Shown here: in pieces, positions 36,630 through 49,459 of the stretch
Position numbering within the stretch: position 1 is the first letter of the stretch
Layout of the letters: each line of letters starts with the position of its first letter
Assembly: GCA_907164885.2 (NCBI GenBank)
Contig: OU015497.1
Span: 63,785,077 to 63,849,076 of the forward strand
Direction: 5' to 3'
DNA: 64,000 nucleotides
Source: Dolomedes plantarius
Lineage: Eukaryota > Arthropoda > Arachnida > Araneae > Dolomedidae
The notes under the pieces: generated by a model
What the model saw: the letters and a program-made list of their open reading frames with translations, nothing else
What the model was told of the DNA's origin: nothing
Databases searched by the model: none
Position numbers and translations under genes: made by a program

Positions 36630-36975
36630 GATATGTCGTTGTTGCTAATTCCCCCTGGTTGGAGGTTCCATTCACCAGGTCGTTATAGGCTATTGGGCTG
36701 AAAGGGGCGGCTCCTGTTTTGATTTAGAGTCGGGAGTCTGACTTGGCTAAACGACTGGTCCCGTAATTTTAAACCGAGTCAAGTGACGAGGCCAGAACAC
36801 TTGATCCTGCATCTCCAGAGGTAAATTTGAGAACTTGGAGAACATTGCAACCACGACAAATTTTACGAGCCCCGGCCACCATTAGTGAAGGTGGCGGTTG
36901 ATTAGCAGCGACGAGGATCGAACCAGGAACTTTCAGATCTCTGGTCCGCTGTTATTGCCAACTGGACCACCACGC
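36630..36975 (-). mobile_element. tRNA-derived SINE (family 2)
   Basis: On the minus strand an A box GTGGTCCAGTTGGCAATAAC and a canonical B box GGTTCGATCC are followed by a 250-bp body. The 3' tail has GGAGCCGCCCCTTTCAGC and AACCAGGGGG, then AGCAACAACGACA. The head differs from family 1, but the tail aligns with that of the copy at 7795-8130, so the two families share a 3' module. Confidence 0.85.
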
Positions 36976-37409
36976 CCATTTGATATGATATAAAAGGGTC
37001 TAAAACGTGGGGGAAAATTCAGTTTGGAATTGCCAAGATCACATAGTTTAAAATTGCATTGATTTATCGTGTGGAAAATCTGTGGCTCGACACCCTGCCT
37101 TGGAAGAATTTTTTTCATGTGTGATGGCTGAGAATACAGGCAGTATAAACCCAGTTGGAGGAAAATATGATTTATTCGTACACGCGAGGCAGGAATCTCA
37201 ATTAATGGTTCAATTATAGTTTCAGTCTTTGCTTTACTCTAATGATAAGAAACTCGTAGAAGTGTGCTACGGCGAGTAGCATTTTAAAGATAAAAGAAAA
37301 TTTGACATACTTTCATGATCTAATAACTTTGTCAATGTTCGTCCGAAATACCTAACATTTTAATATCACATGTGAAAACAATTCAAACTTTTATTTCGTT
37401 ATTTTTAAG

Positions 37410-37640
37410 ATCAAGACAATGTGCTGTAGAAATAGCTGCCACGTTCACCAGACCTGACACCGTGTGATTTCTTCTTCTGGAGGTATGTTAAAGACCTGAC
37501 TTATGTACGCCCGCTTCCTTGAAATGTGGAGGAACTCAAGAGGAGAATCAGTGCCACTTTGGAAAGCTGTTACCAATTACTTGGTACACCGCATTTGGCT
37601 GGAATACTCACTTGAAGTGTACCGTGTCACAGGCGGCACG
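37410..37640 (+). pseudogene. Transposase C-terminal fragment of a long-TIR mariner-related element
   Basis: Plus-strand translation gives SPDLTPCDFFFWRYVKDLTY, then VEELKRRISATLESCYQLL, with stops in between. SPDLTP-x-DF-x-x-W is the third catalytic site of the same class of transposase found complete in outline at 38040-39182 and 56402-57536. No ends are visible, so it is a truncated copy lying just left of a related element. Confidence 0.7.
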
Positions 37641-37779
37641 CATGATGAACTTTTGTAAAATTGTTTATGGAATCCACATGCATTTGTATTCCTCATTCAT
37701 ATTTTGGTTATTAAATATTTTATTGCTCAAAAATAAACCTCTTTAGTTTCCATAGATTTTCCAATGTAGTTACTATATA

Positions 37780-39382
37780 ACGGTTGGGAAAAAAGTCGGT
37801 AGAAAATTTAAAATTTAAAAATTCATAAAAACCGGGATAATAACCAAAATAAAAGAAGGTTTGCAGGGTTAGCATCGCTAGGTCACGGGAATTTTTTTAA
37901 GACAGGAAAATAAATAACTTGAAAACAGCTGATAGGTGGCGCTGGTAGGAGCGAATTCTGTGGAAATATGCAAATGAGACGGTTGTAAGAACCTAATCCA
38001 CAACCAGTTCACCGTTGCAAACTGTGTATGTGAACAAGGATGCTGACTGCAAAGGATAAAGCTTTGTTGGTGAAGTAGTTTTACGTGAACCAGGTATCAG
38101 TGACTATTGCCTTGCGTAAATTCCGAGTTCAGAAGAATGTGAGGAGTGGAAAAGGGCCTTTAACAGCGGCAGGCCTCATAAAGCTTGTACAGCGGTTTGA
38201 GGAAACTGGAAGCTGGTGGATCGTTTAAGAGCCGGATGGCCATGTTTAAGGGAGGCACGTGCGCCGCGTGTTGCAGCCGAAATGAAAGCTCTAGCGGCCG
38301 ATTCAGCTGCAGGGACCAGCAGTGCTCGTGAAGCTGCCGGACGCTTGGGCTTATTACCATCCTCTGTCCATACTCTGTATTACCACCATCCTCTGTTCAC
38401 GATCCATATTCTTCACGGAATCCTTGATCTGTACCCATACAGATTGCAGTCGTGCCATGAAATTTTACCAGCAGATCCCTTACTGAGGGAAGCATTCCCG
38501 AGATGGGCATTCTCCAAAATTGAACAGAATCCCACATGGATGTTTAACATCTTGTTGACAGATAAAGCTCACTTTTTGCTTCATGGCGACGTTACTACCC
38601 ATAACTGGCGCATCTGAGAGACGTGTAATCCACACGAGTACACGCAGAAACCATTGCATTCCCCAAAAGTGACTGTGATGTGGATTTACAGGTTCGTTGA
38701 TCAAAGGACCCTTCTTCTCTGATATGGAGTCCCCAGTAAAGGGGTGGAAAACTGATACGGTGAATGCGCAGCGTTATTTAACGCTTTTGCGCGAGGAGGT
38801 CGTGCCATGTTTGCGAGACAGAGATGCGTTGTCTACCATCACGTTTATGAAAGTTGTAGCAACTAGTCACACTGCTACTCTGGTCAAGGCATTCCTGATA
38901 CAGACGTTCGGGGAAGACAAAATCATCAGCAGGCGTTGCAGGTTCCCATGGACTTCTCGGTCTCCAGATCTGACACCGGCAGACTTCTGGTTATGGGGAT
39001 ATTTGAAGTCCCGGGTGTATCTATCCGGTTCATCCAGTCTGTCGGAACTGAAAAATGCGATCCGCCGAGACGTGTCATGTATACATCCGAACCTGCTGCA
39101 CTCTGCCGTTGCTGGATTTGTGACTCACGTGCAATGTATTATGCCCTGTGGTGGGGGTCATGTGGAACACTTACTGTTGTAATAAACGATTTACAAGCAT
39201 TCTTTTCTTGACTTGTGTACGTCAGCGCCACCTGTCGACTGTTTTTTGAGTTATATTTTTTCCTGTCTTAAAAAAATTTCCGTTACCTAGCGAAGCTAAC
39301 CCGACAAACCTTCTTTTATTTTGGTTATGTTTCCGGTTTTTTATGAAATTTTAAAGTTTCTACGAACTTTTTACCCACCCGG
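37780..39382 (+). mobile_element. Long-TIR mariner-related element, 1603 bp
   Basis: The first and last roughly 165 bp are inverted repeats of each other at about 85% identity by eye. Termini are ACGGTTGGGAAAAAAGT (left) and CCGGGTGGGTAAAAAGT (right, complement), both next to TA. Each TIR ends inward at the ten-base motif AGGTGGCGCT (37934-37943, and complement at 39224-39233), about 150 bp from the terminus. One decayed transposase lies between the TIRs. Confidence 0.9.
38040..39182 (+). pseudogene. Transposase of the long-TIR class, multiply frameshifted
   Basis: From the ATG at 38040 the N-terminal DNA-binding region reads KFRVQKNVRSGKGPLT and LVQRFEETGS, interrupted by a TAG. The middle part (38216-38617) contains the SSAREAAGRLGL helix-turn-helix and ILLTDKAHFLLHGDVTTHNW, where the first catalytic Asp lies. 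The last part (38697-39182) contains ITFMKVVATSHTATL, where relatives have FMQDG-x-PPH. The second catalytic Asp is therefore lost. It ends with SPDLTPADFWLWGYLKSRVY and a GGGHVEHLLL terminus. The relative at 56402-57536 shares all blocks. I recall such N-termini being assigned to DUF4817 but cannot check it. Confidence 0.85.
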
Positions 39383-39384
39383 TA

Positions 39385-40387
39385 TATCCCATAATGACAA
39401 TTTTTCTGAAACACCGTGTATTTTTACATATCATATTCAGCTCATTAAACCAAACTATATAATACATACATCACATATATATATATATCGTCCAGTAGTC
39501 TTATATTTCTAGTGAATTGCAATAGTATGATTTGCCGATGTAGGAGTTACGTCTTTCGAAAACTAATAAAAACACATTATTTATTTTATTTATGCTTTCT
39601 TATCACTCAAGGTCCTGAAAATTTAACTCGAAAGGAGAAAAAAATAGTCATATTTTAAACTTCGACACGTTGGCAACTTAAAAATTCTCTCCCAGATTCC
39701 TTACACAAGAAAAGAGGTGGCTGAAACAGATTTTCTCTCGCAAAAATCTTTATGCTATAAACCGAGTCTGAGCGGGGCACTCAAAGGATAACCGTGGAAT
39801 GAACAAGAGGGATGAAAAAGAAGGCGTCGTGAAATCTTCTTTTTTTCTTTTTTTCTCTTTCAAGGGATTTAGTAAAGTGTGATTCTTCAAGAATACGGAA
39901 TGAAAAGATAAATCAGAAATCCTGTAGGTTCTTTATCCGGGAATGTTGAGATTTTTGAATGAAGTTTCAGTTAGTTAAATTTAAATTTTGATTGAAATAT
40001 TTTTAAATCTTGAAAGAAGGAACTCTTATCGACGTCTCTAAGGTCAGTTTTTAGCCTACAGTGTCAAGGTAACATAAGTTTTATATTAATAACCTCTAAC
40101 GTTTTAAGATATAAAGCATAATTAGATCTTATATGCTCTATAAATATATTAGATATTTTAGTATACCAGTATTTGAATAAATATAGATACACCAAATTAA
40201 TTATTAATATGTGGCAAGAATATATTTTATTTTGAAATGAAGAAGAATTTTATTAAACTGTGAATTTGTGAAGTCAGGCGTAAAACCACTGGATAAGGAA
40301 CAACGTATTATTATCTATATTGCGTTTGAACTCATATTGGAAAGTTGCTCGATATGCACACTGAAGAAAAATTAAAAGTATTGCAAG
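39385..40387. other. AT-rich stretch without recognisable feature
   Basis: Contains a short (TA)n near 39476. No supported frame. Confidence 0.55.
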
Positions 40388-40389
40388 TA

Positions 40390-41138
40390 CAGTCGGACCT
40401 CTATTTAACGAACCTCTATTTTGCGAATTTTTACTTGGAACCAAGAACATTTTGCGAATTTCTTCGTAAAATAACCTCCGAATAGCGAAGTGCATTCTCT
40501 ATTTAACGAACTTTTTCTAGTGATTAAATATTTTTTTCTCCGTATTTCTCAAAATATTTCTGAACATTTCAGACTAGTTCTTTCTTTTAACACATTTAAC
40601 ACATTAACTTTCGTTTGTCACATTCCGACGTGGATTACAGTTTGAAGAAAATACGCCTGAAGTGGTTTTGGTGCATTGCAAAGATGCGAGACGTATTATG
40701 AGATAAAGCACTTTTTCAAACAAAAAACTCAGACAAAATTAACAAACTTTACCAGCAATTAAATTTAAGGACGCATGTGGTAACATAAGTTTAAATTTAC
40801 TTGTTATAATAAATGCAATAATGCCATTAATATTCATTAATTTTAATATAATTTTTTAAATTGAAAATACAGTGTATTTCCGGACAATGTTTTGTTTTAT
40901 TCTTGTTTTCCTTGCAGATTTCTGTTTTATGGGTAAGATATATAAAACAAATAGACATTAATTTACAAAATAAAGGTGTGATAAACTAATTTTATGAATA
41001 ATATTTAGTGTTTAGGAATTTGAAATCTGTTTTGTGTAGTTTAAAGTATTTTAAAAGGTAAATCTCTATTTAACGAATTTTCCATATAACGAACTTTTTT
41101 TCGGGATTTAGTGACTTCTTTAAATAGAGGTCCGACTG
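40390..41138. mobile_element. Tigger/pogo-like MITE, 749 bp
   Basis: The left end CAGTCGGACCTCTATTTAA (40390) and the right end, complement at 41120-41138, are inverted repeats flanked by TA. Additional TTTAACGAA copies occur inside both ends (40405-40510 and 41060-41100). The terminal sequence is related to, but distinct from, the MITE at 2521-3116. No transposase segment was recognised inside. Confidence 0.85.
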
Positions 41139-41170
41139 TATTACTTGTCTATTTTGTATAGAGTTAACAA

Positions 41171-42616
<1,446 letters not shown>

Positions 42617-42698
<82 letters not shown>
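42617..42698. repeat. (TA)n microsatellite
   Basis: Right-hand part of the array split by the mariner. Confidence 0.95.
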
Positions 42699-42701
<3 letters not shown>

Positions 42702-44087
42702 CAATGAATATTTTTCAAGAATTTCCTAAATTTACCCTAAGGATCTAATTTTTAAATATCAAAAATGTAATACTTTTAAAAATATGTAGTTCATATATGT
42801 ATTTAAAACATAGCCTGAAATTTTTGTAAGAAAGAATATGTACAACTAATTTCCGACCCAGGATATGTGTGTAACTATTTGCCTATACATTTCCTGTTTC
42901 AGAGGCTTTAATGAAGCACATACATACCTAGATATTATGATGTGAACATTTTTATAAATTAATTATAATCCATAATAATATGTGGATATAATTTACAGTG
43001 GCATTTACTTCTAAATTTATATGCAAATGAATCATCATATCTATTGTTTTCTTTTTATGTTACTCCGATACTGAGTTTCACTGGCTTTCTCTTTCGGTAA
43101 GTTTAAAATAATAGCTCTGTACTATTAGGAAAAAAATGCACTTCATATCTGTGAAACTTGAATCTGTAAATATATCTGTGAAACTTGAATTCATATGATA
43201 TATGATGTCTCATCGATCACATTTAAAATATATATTTTGACTATTTATACACTCGCAGACGCATGTATCAGTTAAAATTTAATACTACGACTTACAGGTA
43301 AGAACCCATTTTGATACAAACGTAATATGATTTATAGTTTACATGAGGTAAGATAATATTTCATAATAAGAGTATTAGTTTCCAATTAAACCTGAGAATT
43401 AAATTTCCAATTAAAATATATATTTCGGCAATTTCTATTTTTTGAGGTCTCAAAATTCTGAGACTTAGAAAAAGGAAAACTTTCAGATACAAACCTGATC
43501 AGAAATATAATAAAATTGAGGTAATTTAATATTTGATTATTAAAGTATTACATTCCAACTGAAACAGAGATAATGCAATGCATAATTTTAAAATTTTGAA
43601 GTGTTTTATATTCGTTATTAACTTTCACAACGATATGATTTTTTTAAACATTTATACCCTTAAAAGAAAGTAAACTGTATATAATTATTTTTTTAAGAAT
43701 CAATAATTAGATGAATATTATTACCCAGTAATATTATCAAATATGCAATGCAAAGCTTTTGAGAAGTTTCAGCAATATAATTGAACGCATGTCAGCGAGC
43801 ATTTTAAAGTAAGTAACATCTGTATGTAGAAGACCTACTAATATCCTGTAATGTGAAACAGATTTATCTGAAGCTGTTATAATACGAAAACACGTGATTG
43901 AACCAATCTGACTCTTGCACGTAATAAGTTTTAACAGGATTTCAAGACTATTCCGTGATCGTTGCAGGGCTTTGCTCCATCCTGACAAGTTTTATGCCAA
44001 TTTCACTATCGAGCAACTGAGTGATCTTTATCTAGGCTTATAAATATAGATACATACACACACACACACACAGATACACACATACAC

Positions 44088-44122
<35 letters not shown>

Positions 44123-44404
44123 CCTTTTCCATTCAGATTATCATTAAAGATTTCTATACTACAATATATGTGTAAAAACATGTTTGTTTCAAAGTTATAT
44201 GAATAGTTTCAACTACCTGAAAGTAAAACGTAATATCTACTTATGTAACTTAAAATATAAACAAATCAAATAAACAAAAAATAAAAATCAAGCATTGACT
44301 GCTAAAACACTTTAACTTAAAATCTACCCTAGCAAAGAAAACATAAAACTTTTCAATAAAGGATAGCGCAGAAGCTTCATATCCTCATAATAAAAATACA
44401 AATA
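42699..44404. other. AT-rich stretch without recognisable gene
   Basis: Holds a short direct duplication of ATCTGTGAAACTTGAAT near 43147 and 43175, and a compound (CA)n(TA)n tract at 44055-44121. Nothing coding. Confidence 0.55.
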
Positions 44405-45162
44405 TAACTAAAAATAAATAATCCAACAGAGTTCGATAAAAACTAGAAGAATATAGACAAAAAACAAACAGAAATCAAACACTCAGAGCATCCATGCACC
44501 AGAGGCAAGATTCTGTATAAGTGCCGGAACTGAACCATAAAAAGACATAGAGGTAACCGACAGGTCTCGTCATCAGGGAGCCTAAACAAATCAGTTACCT
44601 CAAGGGGAACTTTCTGAATAGGATGAAGGTAAGACCAAAAGACATCCCAAGGCCCCGAGTTCCCCATGGAAACAATTTGTCGAAAGAAAATGAAAAGACA
44701 AACACAACTTACAGTAAGGGCTCAACGCACCATACATGCAAGCACACCACACCATACATGTACCGTCACTTACGGAATTGGGGTGTGTATGCATCTTTGG
44801 CTTTGCATTTGGATTATTTGTGTGCTTGCATGTATGGTGCGTTGAGCCCTTACTGTAAGTTGTGTTTGTCTTTTCATTTTCTTTCGACAAATTGTTTCCG
44901 TGGGGAACTCGGGGCCTTGGGATGTCTTTTGGTCTTACCTTCATCCTATTCAGAAAGTTCCCCTTGAGGTAACTGATTTGGTTAGGCTCCCTGATGACGA
45001 GACCTGTCGGTTACCTCTATGTCTTTTTATGGTTCAGTTCCGGCACTTATACAGAATCTTGCCTCTGGTGCGTGGATGCCCTGAGTGCTTGATTTCTGTT
45101 TGTTTTTTGTCTATATTCTTCTAGTTTTTATTTAACTCTGTTGGATTATTTATTTTTAGTTA
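44405..45162. repeat. Large near-perfect inverted repeat, 343-bp arms, 72-bp spacer
   Basis: 44405-44747 is the reverse complement of 44820-45162 with only a few substitutions and no length difference. Paired positions sum to 89567 at both ends and in the middle. The spacer 44748-44819 partly repeats the ACCATACATG motif. Mirror-image frames read across both arms (for example MGNSGPWDVFWSYLHPIQK) are the same sequence seen twice and match nothing I know. A TE duplicated head to head or a recent palindromic duplication are both possible. Confidence 0.95.
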
Positions 45163-45215
45163 CATCGGCTTATGTAACGATATACACACTTCTTCAAATG
45201 CACAATAAAAAGGAT

Positions 45216-45256
45216 GGCTACATGTTTCAAACTAATATATAGGTCATCTTCAGGCC
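45216..45256 (-). ncRNA. Candidate minimal hammerhead ribozyme, Penelope-like element end
   Basis: Minus-strand reading gives GGC (stem I), CTGAAGA (core CUGANGA), TGACCTATATATTAGTTT (stem II with one mismatch), GAAA (core), CATG (minimal stem III), TA (UH, cleavage site) and GCC (stem I partner). All invariant core positions are present in the right order. Very short stem III hammerheads of this type are described at the ends of Penelope-like retroelements. No Penelope reverse transcriptase is adjacent, so this would be a solo terminal fragment. The stem II mismatch may impair activity. Confidence 0.55.
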
Positions 45257-45572
45257 GAGGAGCATATGTTATGATTGTAACTATAAACAATTGTCAAATT
45301 CTAGGGCCATCGCAACTTCATGATATAACTAGGAACTACAAAGGAAGATCTATAAGAAACGGCATGGGGGCTAAAGGGATGCCCGAAAGAGAAAGGAAGG
45401 GGAGACATTTTTATGACCACCAGACCACACCCGGGATATACCTGTTAACGAAGCTAACAGACAGAGCAGGAAAATTAAAGAAAGGTGGGGAAATAGAAAC
45501 GAGAAGAAGAAATTATTCAAAGGATTAAAAATAAAGTGATATGTATCAATAACATGCAAATATGTTTCCCGG

Positions 45573-45611
45573 TAGTATAGATAACCATGTAGTACATGGT
45601 TATCTATACTA
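45573..45611. repeat. 39-nt perfect palindrome
   Basis: Arms of 19 nt, TAGTATAGATAACCATGTA and its exact complement, are separated by one G at 45592. It could form a hairpin or cruciform. No loop or T-run suggests a terminator. Confidence 0.9.
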
Positions 45612-47276
45612 GATGGTAATATTAACGTAGACCATATTATTAACAAAAATATAATTTTTTTTTCAAATAGTGAGGTTTACAAGAAATCTACTTCAAAAAG
45701 TGCAGTTACTAAGTTGAAAATTGTCTTAGCTAGAAAATTTAAATTTATGTCCGGGTCCCAAGAGTGTTTGGCTGTCATTAATTTAGCTTATTCTCTATAT
45801 TTTACAAACATAGAAAGTTCTTTCCTGCGCGTATCAGAGGCACGTTTGGTATGACCAACGGAGGATAAATTGCAACGGCAAGGTAGGCTAAAACACCCCA
45901 CTGATGAAATTCGAGTATTGGGATTTTTATTGGGGATATTGAAGTTTATTTTAAGAGTTCAATACAACTTTATAATTGAAGAGAGAAATTGATTTTTCTA
46001 AATTTAGGACACATGGGTGGGAGTTGAGAAAAATCTGCTCATGTATAAAAGATGCGAATGAAGGAAAAAATCATTCCTTTCAAATCGGTACTTATCAATG
46101 CATTATATTAAAATAAGACAAACTGAAAGATAAACAATACCTCATGGTTAAATTTTAAAATGATATTCCCTAAAAGCTGTGAATTAGTGGACATTTAAAA
46201 AATAAAAAAAAGACAAATGTTTGCTGGAAAGAAAGTTAAATTATGTATGAATATACTTCTATTTGAATAATAGGCTGTGGAATTTTCTCTAGAGCTATAA
46301 TAATGTGCACATATTATTTAAGATTATAATTAATTAGTGCATCTGTCATGTAGTCAAACAACTGGATGATTTATAAGGGAATAATTACAAACCTAATTAA
46401 TATCAATTTGTCTATAGAGTACATTTTTTGATTAAAATTATTTCAAATGAATTGGTAGTACATGGCGTACCTCAGAGGACAAAAAACAGAAAATGACACG
46501 ATTTTGACATTTAAAAAATAACAAAAAAATTAGATAAAAACACACATGCCTTGCTCCGAGCGCCTCTACACAAACTAATTAATATTTTGCTCTTTCATGC
46601 ATCTAAATTTATTTTTATGAAAAATGAAAAGCCTTTTTTAAGAATTTTCCTCTTTTTTGTGAGTGGGAAAAAGGAAAATAATGAATACTTCCTACTAATA
46701 TAAGATATTCTAGGTGATGTTAACAAACTATTAAGTTAAAATGATCTCATAATTATCTTTTTATGTCATTTTAAACTTTTTCATCTAGAAAGCTATAATA
46801 GAAGGAGAAAAGAAGCAGTTGTAATTATTTTTAAACTTTTCTAAGGAATTTAAAATCAATAACTTTTTCTTATATTTTCTAAAATAGCTTTCAAACTTTT
46901 TAAACCTGCTTCCTTTACAGTCTGTAATTTATGACTACGTTACTTTAAAGCTCCGATCCGCAAGATTTTCTCTTTATTCTGCTACCGTACTTTGAGAGTG
47001 ATTATAATTTTTAAACTTATATTTTTTCATATAAACAGTAAGAACTCACATCTGGGTAAAAATGAACTTCAAGTAATAACTTTTTTCTAGAGAGACAATG
47101 ATTGGTGAAGCTGATTTTCTTTAACAGAAAAATATGCTAGACGAAAAAATAAAATTACCTTTAGTTAATAATTATATGTTTTAGAATATTTTAAATTTTT
47201 TCGGAGTTAAACATCTTATGTACTTTATAAAAAGCAATAATTTTATTACTAAAATGCAAATTTATATATTCACACT

Positions 47277-47279
<3 letters not shown>
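45612..47279. other. AT-rich stretch without recognisable feature
   Basis: No supported feature. The segment 45263-45570 upstream of the palindrome is purine-rich and may belong to the Penelope-like fragment, but it has no recognisable protein. Confidence 0.5.
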
Positions 47280-47351
<72 letters not shown>

Positions 47352-47370
47352 TGATTGATTGATTGATTGT
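47280..47370. repeat. Compound (CA)n(TA)n(GATT)n microsatellite
   Basis: A TA array with a CA lead-in and about five GATT units at its right side. Confidence 0.93.
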
Positions 47371-47639
47371 TATGATCTAATGACCTTACTTCAGTAGAAT
47401 ATCAAATTCTGTAGACATGAATAAACACACAAACATAGTCCTTTGATTTTAATTAATGACAAATATATAATATGCTGAGTTCTTTTAATTCCTGATATCA
47501 AAAGTAATATTCTGAGTAACAAATACAAAGTTATCTGTTGGAAAAGTAACTGTGTACTGCTATCACTAAGAACGTGCTTAACGGCAAAAATGCGTGATCA
47601 TTACGTGCTGGCAAATAGCTAAAACCATACACAAAACAT

Positions 47640-47756
47640 GCATTCACCTCTGAAGTCAGAATTCAAACTGTTCTACTTTCCGGAAAACAAACATTCAAAT
47701 GTAAATTCAGTGAAATTCCGACCTTCAGTTCAAGATGGACCATGGTCATAGGAACC

Positions 47757-47814
<58 letters not shown>

Positions 47815-48290
47815 GTGCGTGCATGTGTGTCATTTACTTACCTTTACGATAAACGATACATCAAAAAATTTCTATCAAGTATCAGAATCGCGTCAGAACA
47901 AATGGCAAAAATATGTCCTCAAGAATAGTGTACTTTTTTTCTTTTACCCCCCCCCCCTCTCCTCCCAAAAAATCCCCGTTTTCTTTAGTAATAATTTTAT
48001 TTGCTATGCAGTAAAGCAATAACTCTAGTCTCCTACCAGGTAAAAAATACTTTAAAATATCGTTATCATACTTTTGTAATTATACAAATGTATGGCGGAA
48101 TTAAATGACATACTCCAGAAAACACGTGCTTTTGAGTATATATTACGCTTATGTTGTAATTCAAATGTAATATAAAAATGCAAGGCATGAACTATGTGCT
48201 CCTGTCTCTGTCATTTGCTCATCGCTACGATAAACGATACATCAAACAAGGTTCTATCGAGTATCAGATTCGCATTGGAACGATACACAC
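47640..48290 (+). repeat. Diverged direct duplication, about 85-bp best match
   Basis: TTACGATAAACGATACATCA at about 47841 recurs with one change at about 48222. The surrounding 85 bp (47826-47910 and 48206-48290) also align at about 70-75%. The spacing of about 380 bp suggests a tandem duplication. A (TA)n(TG)n tract (47759-47830) and a C-run (47948-47957) lie within the first copy. Confidence 0.6.
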
Positions 48291-48771
48291 AAGAAAACTC
48301 ATTAGAGGGAGTGACAACTGGAAATAACGCAAAAGTGAATGCAGTGAAGCATCGCATTTCCTTTTTCCTGGATTGTCTTTTCCATTCGGAGTGTATGAAA
48401 CAGAATATCTGAGCTTGATATCTGCAACGCCCAGAAAATAACCATCGAAGCAAAAGGCCGTTAATGGTTGAACAGATATTTGAAGATTAATGAAAGCATG
48501 TTGTTATTTACATATAGTAAAGGAAAACAAGGAGAGATAAAATATTTGCTTTTCCGTTATGCTCGCAGAGGGATTTTAGTAAAATCAGTTATTTACTTAC
48601 GGTGCTCAAAATAGCATCTAAATTAATAACATGCTCACGCAAAAATTTGTCGAAGGGATTTCTACTATGGAGAAACTGTATCCTATACATAGAAATATAT
48701 ATAGATATATATTTATATATATATACGGAAAATATTAAATTTTGTAATCGGATGATCCTTTCCTGATAACC

Positions 48772-48774
<3 letters not shown>

Positions 48775-48828
<54 letters not shown>
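48775..48828. repeat. (TA)n microsatellite
   Basis: TA array that forms the left insertion site of the 48829-49449 element. Confidence 0.93.
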
Positions 48829-48831
<3 letters not shown>

Positions 48832-49449
48832 GGTGTCCCAAAAATGACAGACGATTTGAAAAGTCAATTATAGAAAAACGGAAGGCGATAGAAATGTACG
48901 GTTTGCTGCATTCTGTTTAGGTATCCAGGGAATTTATTCTCACCAATTTTCAAAATTAGTTACAAATGTGGTCAACAGATGGCGCTGCTGACTAGGAAAA
49001 ACTATAAAACAATGTTTTCAAAATAACCACCGTTTGCAGCAACAACGCGGCGCAGTTAGTGGTCAAAATTCGCAGACGCCAGTGCAACCATTTCAATTTG
49101 ATTGTTCTGACAAGCAGCAGAGATGTATTGTTCCAGTTCATCTACAGTTTGTGGATTGTGATGATACACCAGGTCAAGTACCCCCAAAGAAAAAATATCA
49201 TGTCGTCAAATCTGACTTATAGGGAGGCCAATCCATGCCACTTTGCGTATGCTTCTTGCTTTGAAAACATTGTTTTATAGTTTTTCCCAGTCAGCAGCGC
49301 CATCTATTGACGAACTTTGTAACAAATTTTGAAAATTGGTTAGAATAAATTCCATGGTTACCTAAGCATAATGCAGCAAACCGTATATTTCTATCACCAT
49401 CCGTTTTTCTTTGATTTTTCAAATCGTCTGTCATTTTTGGGACACCCGG
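48829..49449. mobile_element. Long-TIR non-autonomous element, 621 bp
   Basis: TIRs of about 190 bp, CCTGGTGTCCCAAAAATGAC at 48829 and the complement ending CACCCGG at 49449, are flanked by TA. Each carries AGATGGCGCT about 145 bp from the terminus (48977-48986, complement at 49296-49305). The 230-bp core retains antisense traces of a transposase end (a PxDFFLWG-like stretch near 49195). It therefore looks like a deletion derivative of the class seen at 37780 and 56134. Confidence 0.9.
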
Positions 49450-49459
49450 TATATATACA

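Noticed and set aside
44443..45124. Pairs of 74-114 residue frames with the same sequence on both strands
   Set aside because: They are mirror readings of one inverted repeat. No known domain, and codon patterns do not look constrained.
45214..45528. 104-residue frame starting in the hammerhead candidate
   Set aside because: The sequence is better explained as the non-coding end of a retroelement, and the protein matches nothing known to me.
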